Assembly (NCBI GenBank): GCA_015350385.1
Contig: WNKI01000001.1
Location: forward strand, 329,032 to 393,031
Direction of reading: 5' to 3'
DNA: 64,000 bases
Origin: Aculops lycopersici
Lineage: Eukaryota > Arthropoda > Arachnida > Trombidiformes > Eriophyidae
A program made the position numbers and the translations under genes. The notes beneath the pieces are model-generated. The model made no database searches, was not told where the DNA came from, and saw only the letters and a program-made list of their open reading frames with translations. Positions 33,363 through 42,560 of this stretch are shown here, piece after piece (position 1 is the first letter of the stretch; every line of letters starts with the position of its first letter).

Positions 33363-33386
33363 TCCGTCCCTCGTTTGAGGGACGGA
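33363..33386. other. Perfect 10-bp stem-loop upstream of the filamin gene
   Basis: TCCGTCCCTC (33363-33372), loop GTTT, GAGGGACGGA (33377-33386). All ten base pairs are perfect. It could be an RNA structure in a 5' UTR or a binding site; function unknown. Confidence 0.6.
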
Positions 33387-34078
33387 AAAGTTGAGGTGAC
33401 AGGGTGAATGTTCGGGTCTGAAGGTGAATCGATAAGCTTACTCTTGGTTTGTTGCTGTTGATCGTTATCCTAACGCCTGACTTGAGCCCAACGATTGAAT
33501 TGGAATGCGACTGGCAGACTGCAGCGACCAATCAGCAGCGAGACTGCGCATCTAAAGTAAAATTGTAACAACAAACAGTAAGAAATACCTAAGCTACGAT
33601 GAAAAAGACTACCACTACGACGACGACTATACCCAGCGACTCGGCTCGCTGCGCACCTATGGACTCGAGGTCGCGCGTGAGGGGACCTAGCGCCGCGCAG
33701 CAAGTCGAGCGCAAGGCAAAATCCACTCAGGTCTTGGAGAATCCCATCCTTTGGGCAGCAAGGAGAGAGGCGCAGCTTTTAGGGTGTCAAAGATCTGTCT
33801 ATTTGTTTGCCCAAAGAGTAGCGAGTGTTCTTCTTCATTTTCCCCAATACTTGCTAGTTACGCACTCTGCAGGCACGAGTCAATTACTTGGTGGTTAGTG
33901 TGCACGGCAGTTGAAAACAAGGTTCAGGAATCAAAAGGTAATACAAGAGCATGAGCAGGAGTAGGGTAATTATTCATAAGTCAGCAGGAAAAGACTCAAG
34001 GGATCACGTCGACAATTAGATTAGTGAGCTTACAAATTTTATTGACGAGATACAAAGATATACAAAGAGGGAAGCAAG

Positions 34079-36784
34079 ATGGTCGTCGAGGAGAAATCAA
34101 TTCGTAGAAAGTCGGCGGTCAACGGGGACGACGATGATTGGATGAACAAAGACTTGAGCGACGATGCCATTTGGAAATTGATTCAACAAAACACCTTCAC
34201 CAGGTGGGCAAATGAGCATTTGAAGACAGTCAACAAGTATGTTGCCTGTTTGGAATCGGACTTTTCCGATGGCATCCGTCTGTTGTCTTTGGTGGAGGTT
34301 TTGTCAGGCAAAAAGCTGCCCAGATACAATACGAGGCCAACAATGAAGGCGCAAAAGTTGAACAACGTGGACACCGCTTTGCAATTCCTCAAAAATGAGG
34401 AGAAAGTTAAGTTGGTCAACATTTCGAGCTCGGATATTGTGGAGGGAAATTTAAAGTTGATTCTGGGTCTCATGTGGACGCTGATTTTGCACTACTCCAT
34501 TTCAATGCCAGTTTGGGATGGTGAGGACGACTTCGATCCCTCACTAACACCCAAGCAACGTTTACTCAAGTGGATCCAAAACAAGATACCCGATTGTCCA
34601 GTTAACAACTTTACCACCGATTGGAATGACGCTCGCGCAATTGGTGCCCTAGTGGACGCTATGGCGCCAGGTCTCTGTCCCGACTGGAAGGATTGGAAGC
34701 CGGAGGATAACGTAAAGAACATTGGAACTGCCCTACAACTCGCCGAAGATTGGCTGGATATTCCACAGTTGGTTAGGCCTAAGGAAATGGCAAACAGGAA
34801 GGTGGACGAGTTGGCCATGATGACTTACCTGTCCCAATTCCCGGGCGCCAAGCTGAAGGAGAATGCGCCACTCAGATCCACCGCCAGCAACCCGTCGCGC
34901 GTTAGATGCTACGGTCCAGGTTTGCAGCCAACAGGTAACTGTGTTAGTGCCGAGACCAACTTCACGGTTGAAACTTTCTCCGCTGGAAAGGGTGATGTCG
35001 AAGTTTCAGTGGTGGATCCAAACGGAAATGCTGTTCCCTGCACAGTTAAGTACAATGACGACAAGAACATGACCTACACCTGCACCTACACAGCGGCAAT
35101 GGAGGGCGACCACAAGATTTCGGTCAAGTTCTGCAAAGAGGAAGTGCCAAAGAGTCCATTTACTGTCAAAGTTAAGGGCGCGCCACTTGGCGACGGACAC
35201 AAGAAGGTCACTGTCAAGGGGCCTGGTGTCGAGGCCAAGGGTAAGGTTCGTGTTGGCCAACAGACGCACATTGACATCAACACGGCGGGCGCTGGACCCG
35301 GTCAAGTGGAGGTCATCATCTTGGATGCCGAGGGCAAACCAAACGCGTGCCCGTCGAGATTGCGCAAGGTGTCCGACGACAAGTACAAGTGCGAGTATGT
35401 GCCCGAGAGTCCAGGTTTGCACTCGGTTTCGGTGTTGTTCGCCGGTAAGCAGGTGGCTAAGGGTCCATTTGGCGTGCAGGTAGACCCATTCAAGGATCCG
35501 CGGAAGGTCAAGGCAGGCGGTAGAGGTTTGCAATCAACAGGTTTGCGCGTCGGGGATTTGGCCAAGTTCACCGTGGACACGGAGGGCGCCGGCGAGGGCG
35601 AGTTAGAGGTTCGCATGGTTGGACCCGATGGAACCTCAGAGAAGGTCAACGTCAAGAAGTCGGCCACAAATCCTGGCCAATACGAGTGCGACTACACGCC
35701 AAAGAAGGAGGGAGACCACCGGTTGTCAATCTCCTTTGGTGGCGAGGATGTGCGCCAGTTCGAGATCAACGTGGCACCATCTAGCCAGTCGAAGGTGGTT
35801 GCGTTTGGTCCGGGTTTACACGGAGGCACAGTGGGTAAGCCCAATAAGTTTAGGGTTGATACAAAGGGCGAGCGCGGCACTCTGGGCTTCACAATCGACG
35901 GACCCGGCGAGGCGAAAATCGAGTGCAAAGACAATGGCGACGGAACGGCCGACGTCGAGTGGACTGTGCCGGCGCCGGGCGAGTACGCGCTCCACATTTT
36001 GTCCAATGGAGAGGACATACCAAATTCCCCGTATTGCGCACAAATTAAACCAAAAGGCACCTTTGACGAGGAGAAATTTGAGGAATGGTTTAAGACAAGC
36101 CACTCGGCTGAGTTCAAGGAATGGGTCAAGGAGCGAAAGTCCTCGGTTAGCTCGAGCACCTCGACTTCCACAAAGAGCACCAAGACCACAACCACCAAGC
36201 AAACATCGACCACCACAACCTCAGTAAGCAGCCAGCAAACTGAGGAGAAGACGAGAAAAATGGTGGCCGGCTTGCCGAGTACACTGACTATTAGGATGGC
36301 CGATCCCACGGGATTGGTGGCCTACATTGTGGCGCCCAGTGGCGCCAAGACCGACTGCCAGCTATTGCCCCAAGCGGACGGTAAGCTAACAGTTCAATTC
36401 ACGGCCACCGAGTCGGGCGAGCACTTTGTCCATCTGGTCAAGAACGAGAAGCCAGTTGGCGGAAGTCCATTCAAGATTCAGGTGTCTCCAAAGGTGGCCG
36501 GCGATCCGACAAAAGTGAGCGTGGACCAGGAGCTACTAAACAAATGCGCCGTTGACGAGTCAAACTATTTCTTTATCGACAGTCGCGCGGCTGGAAGTGG
36601 CAAAATCGGCGTTTCAATGCAGGGACCCTGCAAACCAGAGGTCACCTGCACGCCAGAGAAGGAGGCCGGCGTTTTCAAGGTTACCTGGCGAGTGACTGAA
36701 GGTGGCAAGTATACGCTTGAGTTGCGCTACGATGGAACTGAGATTTCGGGTTCGCCATTCACCATTGATGTGCCTAAAAAGTAG
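34079..36784 (+). CDS. Short filamin: actin-binding domain plus six filamin repeats
   Basis: A 901-residue actin-crosslinking protein in one exon (ATG at 34079). Tandem calponin-homology domains are clear: CH1 about 32-141 (IQQNTFTRWANEHL, NLKLILGLMWTLILHYSIS) and CH2 about 157-258 (TPKQRLLKWIQNK, APGLCPDW, MMTYLSQFPGAKLK), very like canonical filamins. Repeats follow at about 276, 376, 475 and 570. A basic/acidic and Ser/Thr-rich hinge (about 660-725) comes next, then repeats five (about 729-800) and six (about 807-901). The last ends GSPFTIDVPKK at the C-terminus, resembling the dimerisation repeat of filamins. Standard arthropod or vertebrate filamins have 20-24 repeats, so this is drastically short. 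The architecture is like Dictyostelium ABP-120 (two CH, six repeats). Poly(A) signals follow. Confidence 0.95.
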   Translation: MVVEEKSIRRKSAVNGDDDDWMNKDLSDDAIWKLIQQNTFTRWANEHLKTVNKYVACLESDFSDGIRLLSLVEVLSGKKLPRYNTRPTMKAQKLNNVDTALQFLKNEEKVKLVNISSSDIVEGNLKLILGLMWTLILHYSISMPVWDGEDDFDPSLTPKQRLLKWIQNKIPDCPVNNFTTDWNDARAIGALVDAMAPGLCPDWKDWKPEDNVKNIGTALQLAEDWLDIPQLVRPKEMANRKVDELAMMTYLSQFPGAKLKENAPLRSTASNPSRVRCYGPGLQPTGNCVSAETNFTVETFSAGKGDVEVSVVDPNGNAVPCTVKYNDDKNMTYTCTYTAAMEGDHKISVKFCKEEVPKSPFTVKVKGAPLGDGHKKVTVKGPGVEAKGKVRVGQQTHIDINTAGAGPGQVEVIILDAEGKPNACPSRLRKVSDDKYKCEYVPESPGLHSVSVLFAGKQVAKGPFGVQVDPFKDPRKVKAGGRGLQSTGLRVGDLAKFTVDTEGAGEGELEVRMVGPDGTSEKVNVKKSATNPGQYECDYTPKKEGDHRLSISFGGEDVRQFEINVAPSSQSKVVAFGPGLHGGTVGKPNKFRVDTKGERGTLGFTIDGPGEAKIECKDNGDGTADVEWTVPAPGEYALHILSNGEDIPNSPYCAQIKPKGTFDEEKFEEWFKTSHSAEFKEWVKERKSSVSSSTSTSTKSTKTTTTKQTSTTTTSVSSQQTEEKTRKMVAGLPSTLTIRMADPTGLVAYIVAPSGAKTDCQLLPQADGKLTVQFTATESGEHFVHLVKNEKPVGGSPFKIQVSPKVAGDPTKVSVDQELLNKCAVDESNYFFIDSRAAGSGKIGVSMQGPCKPEVTCTPEKEAGVFKVTWRVTEGGKYTLELRYDGTEISGSPFTIDVPKK

Positions 36785-36858
36785 AGTCAGTCTCCAGTAG
36801 TTGTGCTACTTTTCTCAGTCTCAGTCACCATGAACCCAATTGAACGTCTTGGTGAGCC

Positions 36859-36911
36859 AATAAATTGTGAATCATTCTGATAATAAACTGTGCCTTCGGG
36901 GAACAAATAAA
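36859..36911 (+). terminator. Cluster of three poly(A) signals after the short filamin
   Basis: AATAAA occurs at 36859, 36882 and 36906, 75-125 bases past the stop codon. Confidence 0.7.
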
Positions 36912-37615
36912 ATGTTGTCTTCTTGTTTCGTCTGGTGGTTTTGCTGTGTTTAGCTTTGTCCTAATCCTATCCGCGATTCTGATCAGCTTGTTAAACGCAA
37001 GTAATATAGCAGAGATATCTGGGGCTTCGCGTGGTGGCTGCACCAACTCGAAGCAGTCAATTATCACCAGAGCGGATTACTTGTGTGGCGAGCGAGACAA
37101 AATACAACACTGGTAGCTAACAATGTGAATGAATTGACATCAGGTTGCACACGCCGGCCTTCGCGACTCGATGAAAGAGGGAGCGCCACTTGTTGCATTA
37201 TCTGGCCACAGGATGACACTTCCGATTGATGTGTCTGGTTCATTGTCATTCGTCTCGCTTATTAACTCATAATGTACTCACAAATCACTGATCAATTCTC
37301 AACTGAGACTATTGAGCGTTGCCGCGACTTTTCTTGCCACTGTTGCTGGTTATTTGTTGCTCTTTTTGTTGTTGTAGCAGTAGTTGGATCGAAGGATCGC
37401 TATGAGCTTAACGTAGAATAACGACAATGCGGGAGTAGACTCATGCAAATGGACTTGACGCGGTAAGGTTTCCCTCTCGCCTGGTGGTTCTGTTGCCGCT
37501 GTGGCTGTCTAACGCAACAAGAAGAAAAACTCGTTGGGCATCAGAGGAGAACTTGTCCAGTCTCAGGGTTGTCTTTCCCTTCTCATAGCAATTAGTATAA
37601 TGAGGAGCAATCAAG
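36912..37615. other. Intergenic region between filamin and the transporter
   Basis: About 700 bases on the same strand. It presumably includes the transporter promoter and 5' UTR. No other feature seen. Confidence 0.4.
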
Positions 37616-39778
37616 ATGAGTGAGCAACAGAATGACACCAAGATTGAGACACCAAAACAAACTGGCACAAAAGCGGCGACACCTGCAGAGAGGGAAGTAG
37701 AGGAGAAGGTTGAAGCACAAGAGGAGGAAGAAGAAAATGAGAAGCCTAAATCCTCCAATACTTTGGAGGTGAGTAGTGGCGCCCGCGATGATGGCTACGA
37801 AGGCGGTGGCGGTGGTCAGAAGGGAGCTGGTCGTGTCAGAAGAACAAGATCAAATCCGAGGAGAAGAACCAACAGGTCGCCGTCGGTTAGTTTTCGTGAG
37901 CCTTGCGGTGATATGGTCGAGATTGACCTGGAGGCGGCGGTTGCTCGGCAGAAAGGCTCCAGCGATGACAAAAAGAAGCCGCCTTTCTTCAGGTCAGTCC
38001 GCTACTATGTCATGCTTCTGGCCCTAGTAAGCCCCTTCGTGGTGACCTACTCGAGAACAATCATAAACTTTGCCATCACTGAGATGATTGATTCGGTTTT
38101 TCTAGAGAAAGCCGGACACAAGGATCAGATAACACCGCCTCCACTACTGGCCAACAATACCTCAGCCGCCTACTTCGACTTGGACAACTCGTGTCCAGTG
38201 GACGAGGAAACTAGAGAAAGACTCTTGGCCGATCTGGGTAGAGACGAGAAGCAGGCTCGCGAGTCGAAGGGTGAAAAGTTTGCCTGGGATATGGACAAAC
38301 AGGGTTATCTCAAGGGCTCCTATGCAGTTGGACACGCGCTTTTACAAATAGTCGGCGGCCGTCTATCAGAAATCTACGGATCTCATACCATAATGAGCAT
38401 TAGTTCTATCCTCATTGGAATCTGCTGCCTCTCGGCCCCGATCCTCGCCGCAACCTCATACTACCTCCTCTTCATGGACTTGTTTGTCCTTGGAATGTTG
38501 GGAAGCTTTATGACTCCCGCTCTCATCACACTCTCCGCGGCTTGGCTCACACCAACAGAAAAGTCACTCATGATTACCTTTTATCTGGTCTCAAGTCGAT
38601 TGGGTTACGCGCTCAGTTCCGCCCTCTGCGGTTTCCTCATCAGCGCACAACTTTCCTGGAGTTACCTTTTCTACTCTGCAGGTTGGATAGCCTTGGTATT
38701 TGCGTGCGTGTTTTACCTATGCGCCAGCAGCTGTCCTCAGGATCACTTCCTTGTTGGCCCGTTAGAGCTAGAGTACATTGCTAGCAAGAATACTTTGGTG
38801 AGAGAAAGTTTAGCACGAAGCAAAGAGGCGAAAGTTGAGCAGCCGATCGAGTTAAAGGTAATTGGAGTAGACAACGATAAATCTAAGACTGGTGAGAAGC
38901 AACAAGTGGCTACTGCTGATTCAGTACCTAAGAGCAGCAAGAAAAGTCCGAGCAACGTCCCCTGGTTGGCTATTATTACTAGTCGTCCAGTTTGGGCTTT
39001 CGTGATAACAAAGTTTTGTGTCAAAATGGCCGGTGATACGGTGCAAACGGAACTACCAAACTACTGGAAGCGAGTGATGCATTTCTCGGGAAAAAATAAT
39101 GGTTTGTCAAACTCGTGGAACTACATAATATTCTGTGTTAGTTGTTTGGCCGTTGGAGCATTGGCCAAGACAATCAACAAGAAGCGTCCGTTTGGAATGA
39201 GCAAAACTGCTGTTAGGAAGTCGTTTCAATGTATTGCCTCTTTTGGCGTGGCATTGTGTCTGCTGGGCATAGCGCTTAGTGTCTGTCAAGAGACTTGGAC
39301 CAAAGTTTTTCTCACCTTACTATTTATCTTGACTACATTCAGCACCGGTGGCGAGGCACAGGCTCCAATGGATATAAGTGAGAGATACTCGGGTACGATT
39401 CACGCAATCGGAAGCTCGTTGGCAATATCAGGAGCAGTCGCCCCAACTCTTGTGGGTCTCTATCTAAAGGGTAGAGCTGCCGATCGGGATCGATGGGCCG
39501 ACGTCTGGCTTGGTTCCAGTTTAATATCTGCTTTCGGTGGTTTGGTTTTCCTACTCTTTGCTGATGCCACCATCCAACCGTTTGATTCAATAGGTATAGA
39601 GAAAAACGTTGTTAAGATTGAGAATGCATCGGAGAAGCCCAATTCTAAGGCCAACGGAAAAGATAATCTTGCATTCGATGCCAATGGGGATCCAAGCGCC
39701 GTTGTGAAACCACCTGTTAAGATGGATCAACAGGAAGAAGAAAAGCAGCCTCCATATCGCGAAAGTAGAGTAATCTGA
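37616..39778 (+). CDS. SLC17-family (sialin/vesicular glutamate-type) MFS transporter
   Basis: A 720-residue major-facilitator transporter in one exon. A hydrophilic N-terminal region of about 125 residues (acidic, then Arg-rich RRTRSNPRRRTNRS) precedes roughly 12 membrane segments. The SLC17 signature is seen in TM1 (YSRTIINFAITEM, matching the R-x-N-L-S-x-A motif), FAWDMDKQGYLKGSYAVGH, GGRLSEIYG, TELPNYWKRVMHFS with KNNGLSN, and ISERYSGTIHAIGSS. Members export acidic sugars, glutamate or phosphate from lysosomes or vesicles, coupled to protons or membrane potential. The substrate cannot be read here. A 70-residue central loop (about 400-445) and a polar C-terminal tail are longer than usual. 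I cannot assign it to one subfamily. Confidence 0.88.
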   Translation: MSEQQNDTKIETPKQTGTKAATPAEREVEEKVEAQEEEEENEKPKSSNTLEVSSGARDDGYEGGGGGQKGAGRVRRTRSNPRRRTNRSPSVSFREPCGDMVEIDLEAAVARQKGSSDDKKKPPFFRSVRYYVMLLALVSPFVVTYSRTIINFAITEMIDSVFLEKAGHKDQITPPPLLANNTSAAYFDLDNSCPVDEETRERLLADLGRDEKQARESKGEKFAWDMDKQGYLKGSYAVGHALLQIVGGRLSEIYGSHTIMSISSILIGICCLSAPILAATSYYLLFMDLFVLGMLGSFMTPALITLSAAWLTPTEKSLMITFYLVSSRLGYALSSALCGFLISAQLSWSYLFYSAGWIALVFACVFYLCASSCPQDHFLVGPLELEYIASKNTLVRESLARSKEAKVEQPIELKVIGVDNDKSKTGEKQQVATADSVPKSSKKSPSNVPWLAIITSRPVWAFVITKFCVKMAGDTVQTELPNYWKRVMHFSGKNNGLSNSWNYIIFCVSCLAVGALAKTINKKRPFGMSKTAVRKSFQCIASFGVALCLLGIALSVCQETWTKVFLTLLFILTTFSTGGEAQAPMDISERYSGTIHAIGSSLAISGAVAPTLVGLYLKGRAADRDRWADVWLGSSLISAFGGLVFLLFADATIQPFDSIGIEKNVVKIENASEKPNSKANGKDNLAFDANGDPSAVVKPPVKMDQQEEEKQPPYRESRVI

Positions 39779-40687
39779 TTTAAAATCATCAGCCCAAACC
39801 TTCAGATATCGAGAAATAAACTTTCCTTTCAAGTCAGATATCAGAATGAGGTTTAAGAATCAAGAATTTGCATCTTCGAGACCATGGCAAGTGTCGGCAA
39901 TATGGAAGCTGAGACACTATTACTCTCGGAAGCGCACGCTGCTCATACGCATGCATAGTGGAGCTCCTCTGGAGACAACCTCTCGCTGGTCGAGAGGGTA
40001 GCGTGGCGCAAGTCACTACCATGAGCAAATGATGAGACGTTCAATTTACCATCTTTCGGGTCTGAAGTTATGATTATAACGCGAACGGAAACTGACTAGC
40101 TTTTGGTATCCTGCCATCAATTCATCTTTTAACCATTCGTTTGGCTTCCGAGTCTACGCTTTCAATTTGGGGTCAGGTTTTCCAACGCTTTCATTTCAGG
40201 TGGTTCGAATCCTCGCGTGCGCTAATTTTTTTTACAATTGCCACAGTCAATTGCCAATGGGATGAGCTGCTAGCTACACCTGGAAATTGTAATTTATGGA
40301 CCCAAACCTGTACGGTAGTACAGACATAACCTTAGCGTGATCAGCATTAACATGTCAATGCTAATCAATAAGCAGCCTTTCCACTGCCTTAATCTCTCAA
40401 TCCCATGAACGCATTTACAGCTTCGCAATTCCACTGTGGACACAACGGAGTATGGTCGTCTGCTCGCTATCCAATTGTTATCTGAGTTGTTGCAAATTCC
40501 AACACCGTTTTTAAGCCTTGGAATAAAATCAACCAACCCCTTTGGGTACAATTGTAGCAGACAGCCATGAAAAGTAGTAAGAGCATTCTGATACTATGAA
40601 CCATGGTCTTGAAAGAGTGAGACTTAAGCTTTAATGGTGTAGTGGTTCAAAAGATTCCTCGCGACACTTGAGTAGAGTTCTGCCCAT
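39779..40687. other. Convergent spacer between the transporter and UXS1
   Basis: It holds AATAAA at 39815-39820 for the transporter and a self-complementary stretch at 39940-40027 (annotated separately). No coding frame is supported. A tRNA B-box-like GGTTCGAATCC near 40202 has no matching tRNA fold. Confidence 0.5.
39940..40027. other. Multi-stem self-complementary element
   Basis: Outer arms TGCTCAT (39940-39946) and ATGAGCA (40021-40027) pair. TAGTG (39956-39960) pairs with CACTA (40014-40018). Inside are the hairpins CTCC/GGAG (39964-39974) and CCTCTCG/CGAGAGG (39979-39997). It lacks tRNA boxes. It could be a structured RNA or chance. Confidence 0.3.
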
Positions 40688-41908
40688 TTAGAAGGTTGTC
40701 TGTAACTTGAAGTGATTAATCGTTGCTTGGAGACCGTAAGAAAGGGGCACTGATGGCGCCCAACCAAGTAGTAGCTTTGCCCGCCGGATATCTGGTCGCC
40801 GTCGCTGGGGATCGTCGATAGGCAATTGCTTGAATACGATTCCACTTGTTGATTCAGGAAGCAATCTATCGATTTCTCTAGCAAGAGCGTTAACTGTCAA
40901 CTCATTTGGGTTTCCCAAATTCACTGGAGTCATCACTTCACTTTCCATCAGTCTTTCGAGTCCTTCCACGAGATCTGTGATATACTGGAACGATCTAGTC
41001 TGCTCACCTGTTCCAAAGACAGTGATGGGTTGATTGCCCAAAGCCTGAGTGATGAAGTTGGAGACAACCCTTCCATCTTCTGGGTGCATTCTAGGTCCAT
41101 AAGTGTTGAATATTCTCGCAATTCCAATCGATACCTTCTCTTGAGTATTGTGGGCAATGCACAAGGACTCGGCCAATCTCTTGCTCTCGTCGTAACAGGA
41201 TCTAGGTCCAATGGGATTTACATGACCCCAATAGGTTTCGTCCTGGGGATGCACCTCGGGGTCCCCGTAAACTTCACTAGTGGAGGCTAAAACAACTCTA
41301 GCGGCAGTTTCTTTAGCCAAAGTTAGCACATTTAGAGTTCCTAAGGTGTTTGTTTTGATGGTCATTATTGGATCTGCCATATAGTGAGCCGGTGAGGCTG
41401 GAGAGGCTAGGTGATAAATCTGATCCACCTCTATATTTATGGGCGTGATAACGTCCGCTTGAATTAACTCAAAGTTTCTGTGATTTATCCAGTGTTCAAT
41501 ATTGGCCAGTCGGCCAGTGTAAAAATTATCCAAAACTGTTACCCTATGTCCTTTCAGCATCAAACTGTCCACTAAGTGGCTCCCAACAAAACCGGCGCCA
41601 CCTGTTACAAGAATCCTCTTGTATTCGGTGGCGCTCAAGTTTTCCACACAATCATAAAGGTCGCTCCTCCTAACTTTCCTCCACGAATTCAGCTTGCAAT
41701 TATCTTGGACATATATTTTGACCAATTTGCTTTCGTTATCGGGACCTAGAGCACTGTAGTCCCTGTGAGTGAATGAGTTTATCTTATTATCATTCTGGGC
41801 TTGATTGTCGATGGATGCGTTCAAGTTGCTCGCTTTTGCTTCTTTATGTGATACTTGTTGTGAGATAATGACGATGAAGATTAACTTAAGTGTGAAGATG
41901 GAATGCAT
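40688..41908 (-). CDS. UXS1: UDP-glucuronate decarboxylase (UDP-xylose synthase)
   Basis: A 406-residue Golgi/ER-lumen enzyme converting UDP-glucuronate to UDP-xylose, the sugar that starts glycosaminoglycan chains. The ATG at 41908 gives a short cytosolic head and a signal-anchor (IFTLKLIFIVII), the type II topology expected. The upstream in-frame extension has no ATG. The SDR core is unmistakable: nucleotide loop TGGAGFVGSHL, IYHLASPASPAHYM, STSEVYGDPEVHPQ with YWGHVNPIGPRSCYDESKR (YxxxK catalytic pair), IARIFNTYGPRM and GEQTRSFQYITDLVEG. The sequence is intact and of normal length. It is a single exon. Confidence 0.96.
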   Translation of the reverse strand: MHSIFTLKLIFIVIISQQVSHKEAKASNLNASIDNQAQNDNKINSFTHRDYSALGPDNESKLVKIYVQDNCKLNSWRKVRRSDLYDCVENLSATEYKRILVTGGAGFVGSHLVDSLMLKGHRVTVLDNFYTGRLANIEHWINHRNFELIQADVITPINIEVDQIYHLASPASPAHYMADPIMTIKTNTLGTLNVLTLAKETAARVVLASTSEVYGDPEVHPQDETYWGHVNPIGPRSCYDESKRLAESLCIAHNTQEKVSIGIARIFNTYGPRMHPEDGRVVSNFITQALGNQPITVFGTGEQTRSFQYITDLVEGLERLMESEVMTPVNLGNPNELTVNALAREIDRLLPESTSGIVFKQLPIDDPQRRRPDIRRAKLLLGWAPSVPLSYGLQATINHFKLQTTF

Positions 41909-42560
41909 TATCAGTGGCTTAGTGCAATTTAGTAGAGGTGGTCGTATCCACAGATTGGGGTAATTGATACGCAAAACTTAACTCAAGTACCAAGTTGCTA
42001 ACACAAATGGACGGTCGCAAAATATTTTGCACACCTGAGTGATAATGCGAGATCACATCTACATTTATCATTCAAATCTCGCCTAGTCGCGCGGATATAA
42101 CTTACATGTTGGCTGTCTGCAACTTGTCGCAGGTTAGATTGCGAGCGCAGTGATTTTTCGCTACATGCTGTAGGCAATCAGCGTAAAGGCCGTGAGAAAT
42201 TTAGATGGTTTTGTTAGTGTTTTTGTTGGCATTAGTAAACAACAACAACTAATTAGCCATCAAATCCTAGCCATGAATGACAAGGATTGTTGGCCCTGTG
42301 GAACTTGTTACGTCATCTTCTACCAAATCTGGTTTCATTCAAGCGCAATCTTATTTTTGGTGGTCGATGAAGCTCAAGAGAATCGAAAGTTATGGAAGAG
42401 TTACCACAGATCACTAGTGTAGTCGCACCAATTTCAAAATCATGAACAACAATTACTCTCAAACTTTGACAAAGACATACTTCAATCAGAAACATAGAGA
42501 TGGGCTTTAATAATTTGGGTGGGGTTGGAAAACTTCTTCGTCTCGATCTTCGCAAGCCCA
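41909..42560. other. Spacer between UXS1 and SMC3
   Basis: About 650 bases: the upstream region of UXS1 and the 3' flank of SMC3. No supported feature. A 76-residue plus-strand frame at 42192-42422 has no ATG start. Confidence 0.4.

Larger units (their letters stand above)
29458..34078. promoter_or_regulatory. 4.6 kb divergent spacer between the two filamin genes
   Basis: No supported coding region. It contains a TCG repeat (about 29755-29835), a gap with microsatellite, a perfect hairpin at 33363-33386 and several strong donor-like sites. On the minus strand these are CAG|GTGAG near 30490, 30820 and 31470 and GTAAGT near 30730. On the plus strand they are ACAG|GTGAG at 31023 and CCAG|GTATAG at 33201. 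These suit alternative non-coding first exons for both filamins, though this is inference. Frames at 32984-33208 and 33599-33898 look partly protein-like but lack support. Confidence 0.45.

Noticed and set aside
33599..33898. 99-residue ATG frame upstream of filamin
   Set aside because: It is partly protein-like, but no splice to the filamin frame is evident and its Thr run comes from an ACC/ACG triplet tract.
35006..36309. Long antisense frames inside the filamin gene
   Set aside because: They are shadows of a codon-biased, stop-poor coding region.
40142..40226. tRNA-like signal (GGTTCGAATCC followed by a T run)
   Set aside because: The T-stem does not pair, there is no A-box at the right distance, and no cloverleaf forms on either strand.
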